In this document: positions 6,562 to 7,673 of the stretch, piece after piece
Numbering within the stretch: position 1 is the stretch's first letter
Layout: each line of letters starts with the position of its first letter
Assembly (NCBI GenBank): GCA_938042265.1
Contig: CALIRN010000346.1
Coordinates: forward strand, 1-7,673
Reading direction: 5' to 3'
DNA from: an uncultured Eubacteriaceae bacterium
GTDB lineage: Bacteria > Bacillota > Clostridia > Lachnospirales > CAG-274
Length of the DNA: 7,673 nt
Translations under genes and position numbers: made by a program
The notes under the pieces: model-generated
Database searches by the model: none
What the model saw: only the letters and a program-made list of their open reading frames with translations
What the model was told of the DNA's origin: nothing

Positions 6562-6590
6562 AAAGGGGACTGGCAGGGCAGTCCCCTTTT
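6562..6590 (+). terminator. Intrinsic terminator after trkH
   Basis: AAAGGGGACTG (6562-6572) pairs perfectly with CAGTCCCCTTT (6579-6589) around a 6-nt loop GCAGGG and ends in four Ts (6587-6590). The stem is 11 bp with a strong G-C block. The T tract is short, but position and stability make it the end of the trkA-trkH operon. The A run on the other side could let it also work on the opposite strand. Confidence 0.87.
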
Positions 6591-6610
6591 AACGTACGGA
6601 TAAATAATAG

Positions 6611-6639
6611 TAGAAATTATGTGTAAAATCTGTTATAAT
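6611..6639 (+). promoter_or_regulatory. Extended -10 promoter for smc
   Basis: TGTTATAAT (6631-6639) joins a TG extension to a perfect -10. TAGAAA (6611-6616, 4/6 to TTGACA) lies 17 nt upstream of the -10. The start is expected near 6646, leaving about 34 nt of leader with a GAGG site (6669-6672). Lying between the trkH terminator and smc, it gives smc its own transcript. Confidence 0.75.
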
Positions 6640-6679
6640 AAAAAAGATTATAGCTACTTATATGATATGAGGTGTAAAG

Positions 6680-7673
6680 ATGTATTTAAAAGGGCTTGAG
6701 CTTCAGGGCTTTAAATCCTTTCCTGACAGGATAAGACTTGATTTTAATAAAGGTATTACCGCTGTTGTAGGGCCTAATGGCAGCGGCAAAAGCAATATAT
6801 CCGACGCAGTACGCTGGGTGCTTGGAGAAAAAAGCGCTAAAAGTCTGCGCGGTGCAAAAATGGAGGATATTATTTTCAGTGGTACTGCCGACAGAAAGCC
6901 TATGGGCTTTGCCGAGGTAACGCTTATAATGGATAACGGTGACAGGGTGCTTAACGTGGATTATACCGAGGTTTCCGTTACAAGAAAGGTGTACCGCACA
7001 GGTGACAGTGAGTATCTTATAAATGGCAAGACCTGTAGGCAGCGTGATATACTTGAGCTTTTTATGGATACGGGTGTAGGTAAGGAGGGCTACTCCATTA
7101 TCGGACAGGGACGTATTGATGAAATCCTTTCCAGTAAGTCCGAGGACAGGCGTACTCTTTTTGAGGAAGCTGCCGGTATTGTAAAATACAAGGCAAGGTG
7201 CGGTGAGGCACAGAATAATCTTGAGCATACCCGTCAAAATTTGGTCAGGGTAAATGATATACTTTCCGAGCTGGAGTCCCAGGTCGGACCTCTTGAAAAG
7301 CAGGCTGAAAAGACTAAAAAATACCGTGTCCTTTATGATGAGCTTAAAGGGATACAGATAAGTATTTTTGTGGAGGATGCTGATAAATATGAGGCTGAAA
7401 TAAAGCAGTTTGATGGACAGGCGGAGCAGCTTAAAACAGATATCAGCTCCAGCCGTGCAGAGCAGAACAGACTTGAGGAAAATAAGGAAAAATTCAGAGA
7501 GCGTTTGCTTGGCATTAATACGGAAATTGATAATATAACGGACATACTTACCGAAAAAAGGGCTGAGGCTGAAAAGCGTAACGGTGATATAAGGCTTTGC
7601 GATAATAATGCGGAGCATATCAAAGACAGAATAGCGCTTACTAAAAATGATATTAAGGTTAATCATGATACCG
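6680..7673 (+). CDS. smc: SMC chromosome segregation/condensin ATPase, N-terminal part (runs off window)
   Basis: The frame is open from ATG 6680 through the last base, giving 331 complete codons of a protein usually about 1,180-1,200 residues long; hinge and C-terminal head lie outside. The start MYLKGLELQGFKSF is the standard SMC N-terminus. The Walker A GPNGSGKSN (31-39), the R-loop arginine in SLRGAKMED (55-63), the Q-loop IGQGRIDEIL (141-150, Q143) and the FEEAAGI segment (161-167) are all in place. From about residue 175 it turns into a charged heptad-like coiled coil. With ScpA and ScpB, SMC forms the ring that compacts and segregates the chromosome. GAGG (6669-6672) is spaced 7 nt from the ATG. 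It is normally preceded by rnc in Firmicutes; here it follows the trk operon. Confidence 0.97.
   Translation, partial: MYLKGLELQGFKSFPDRIRLDFNKGITAVVGPNGSGKSNISDAVRWVLGEKSAKSLRGAKMEDIIFSGTADRKPMGFAEVTLIMDNGDRVLNVDYTEVSVTRKVYRTGDSEYLINGKTCRQRDILELFMDTGVGKEGYSIIGQGRIDEILSSKSEDRRTLFEEAAGIVKYKARCGEAQNNLEHTRQNLVRVNDILSELESQVGPLEKQAEKTKKYRVLYDELKGIQISIFVEDADKYEAEIKQFDGQAEQLKTDISSSRAEQNRLEENKEKFRERLLGINTEIDNITDILTEKRAEAEKRNGDIRLCDNNAEHIKDRIALTKNDIKVNHDT

Noticed and set aside
6686..7666. Long open frame (326 codons) on the minus strand
   Set aside because: It lies exactly opposite smc, whose + strand translation shows all SMC head motifs. Its product shows no recognisable domain; it is a mirror of the codon pattern of the real gene.

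Overview
The window reads as an ordinary chromosomal stretch from a low-G+C Gram-positive bacterium, most likely of the Clostridia. The evidence is AT-rich DNA, strong GAGG/GGTGAT-type ribosome binding sites, frequent ATA/AGA/AGG codons, A+T-rich intergenic DNA with sigma-A-like promoters, and an undecaprenol-kinase-type DgkA. A species cannot be named from sequence reading alone. All recognised genes lie on the + strand and nearly every one is a housekeeping gene.

Layout. Positions 1-60 hold the last codons of a gene that starts outside the window; its tail looks like a membrane protein. Positions 61-186 hold a good promoter, a possible ArgR operator and a short leader ahead of argF (ornithine carbamoyltransferase, 187-1182). 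trpS (tryptophanyl-tRNA synthetase, 1185-2189) follows after 2 nt and is evidently translated from the same mRNA. A strong intrinsic terminator (2196-2228) closes this pair. Immediately after it come comF (a double-zinc-finger phosphoribosyltransferase, 2240-2950) and dgkA (undecaprenol/diacylglycerol kinase family, 3017-3376). A 364-nt A+T-rich gap follows, with a weak hairpin at its start and a promoter at its end. Next is a K+ uptake operon, trkA (3741-5102) and trkH (5108-6550), closed by a second strong terminator (6562-6590). The last gene is smc (6680 to the window edge), the 5' third of the chromosome-condensation ATPase, with its own extended -10 promoter. It is open to the end of the window, so it has no stop codon here.

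How the genes work together. trkA and trkH encode the cytoplasmic nucleotide-binding gate and the membrane pore of one K+ transporter. argF and trpS share a transcript but not a pathway. comF, dgkA and smc have independent roles (competence/DNA-uptake-related, lipid carrier recycling, chromosome segregation).

I found no mobile element, CRISPR array, rRNA, tRNA or defence system, and no convincing new biological system. The points worth checking are regulatory or concern gene order: the argF leader, the fusion of argF and trpS transcription, the promoter/terminator overlap ahead of comF, the gap before trkA, and the separation of smc from its usual neighbour rnc.
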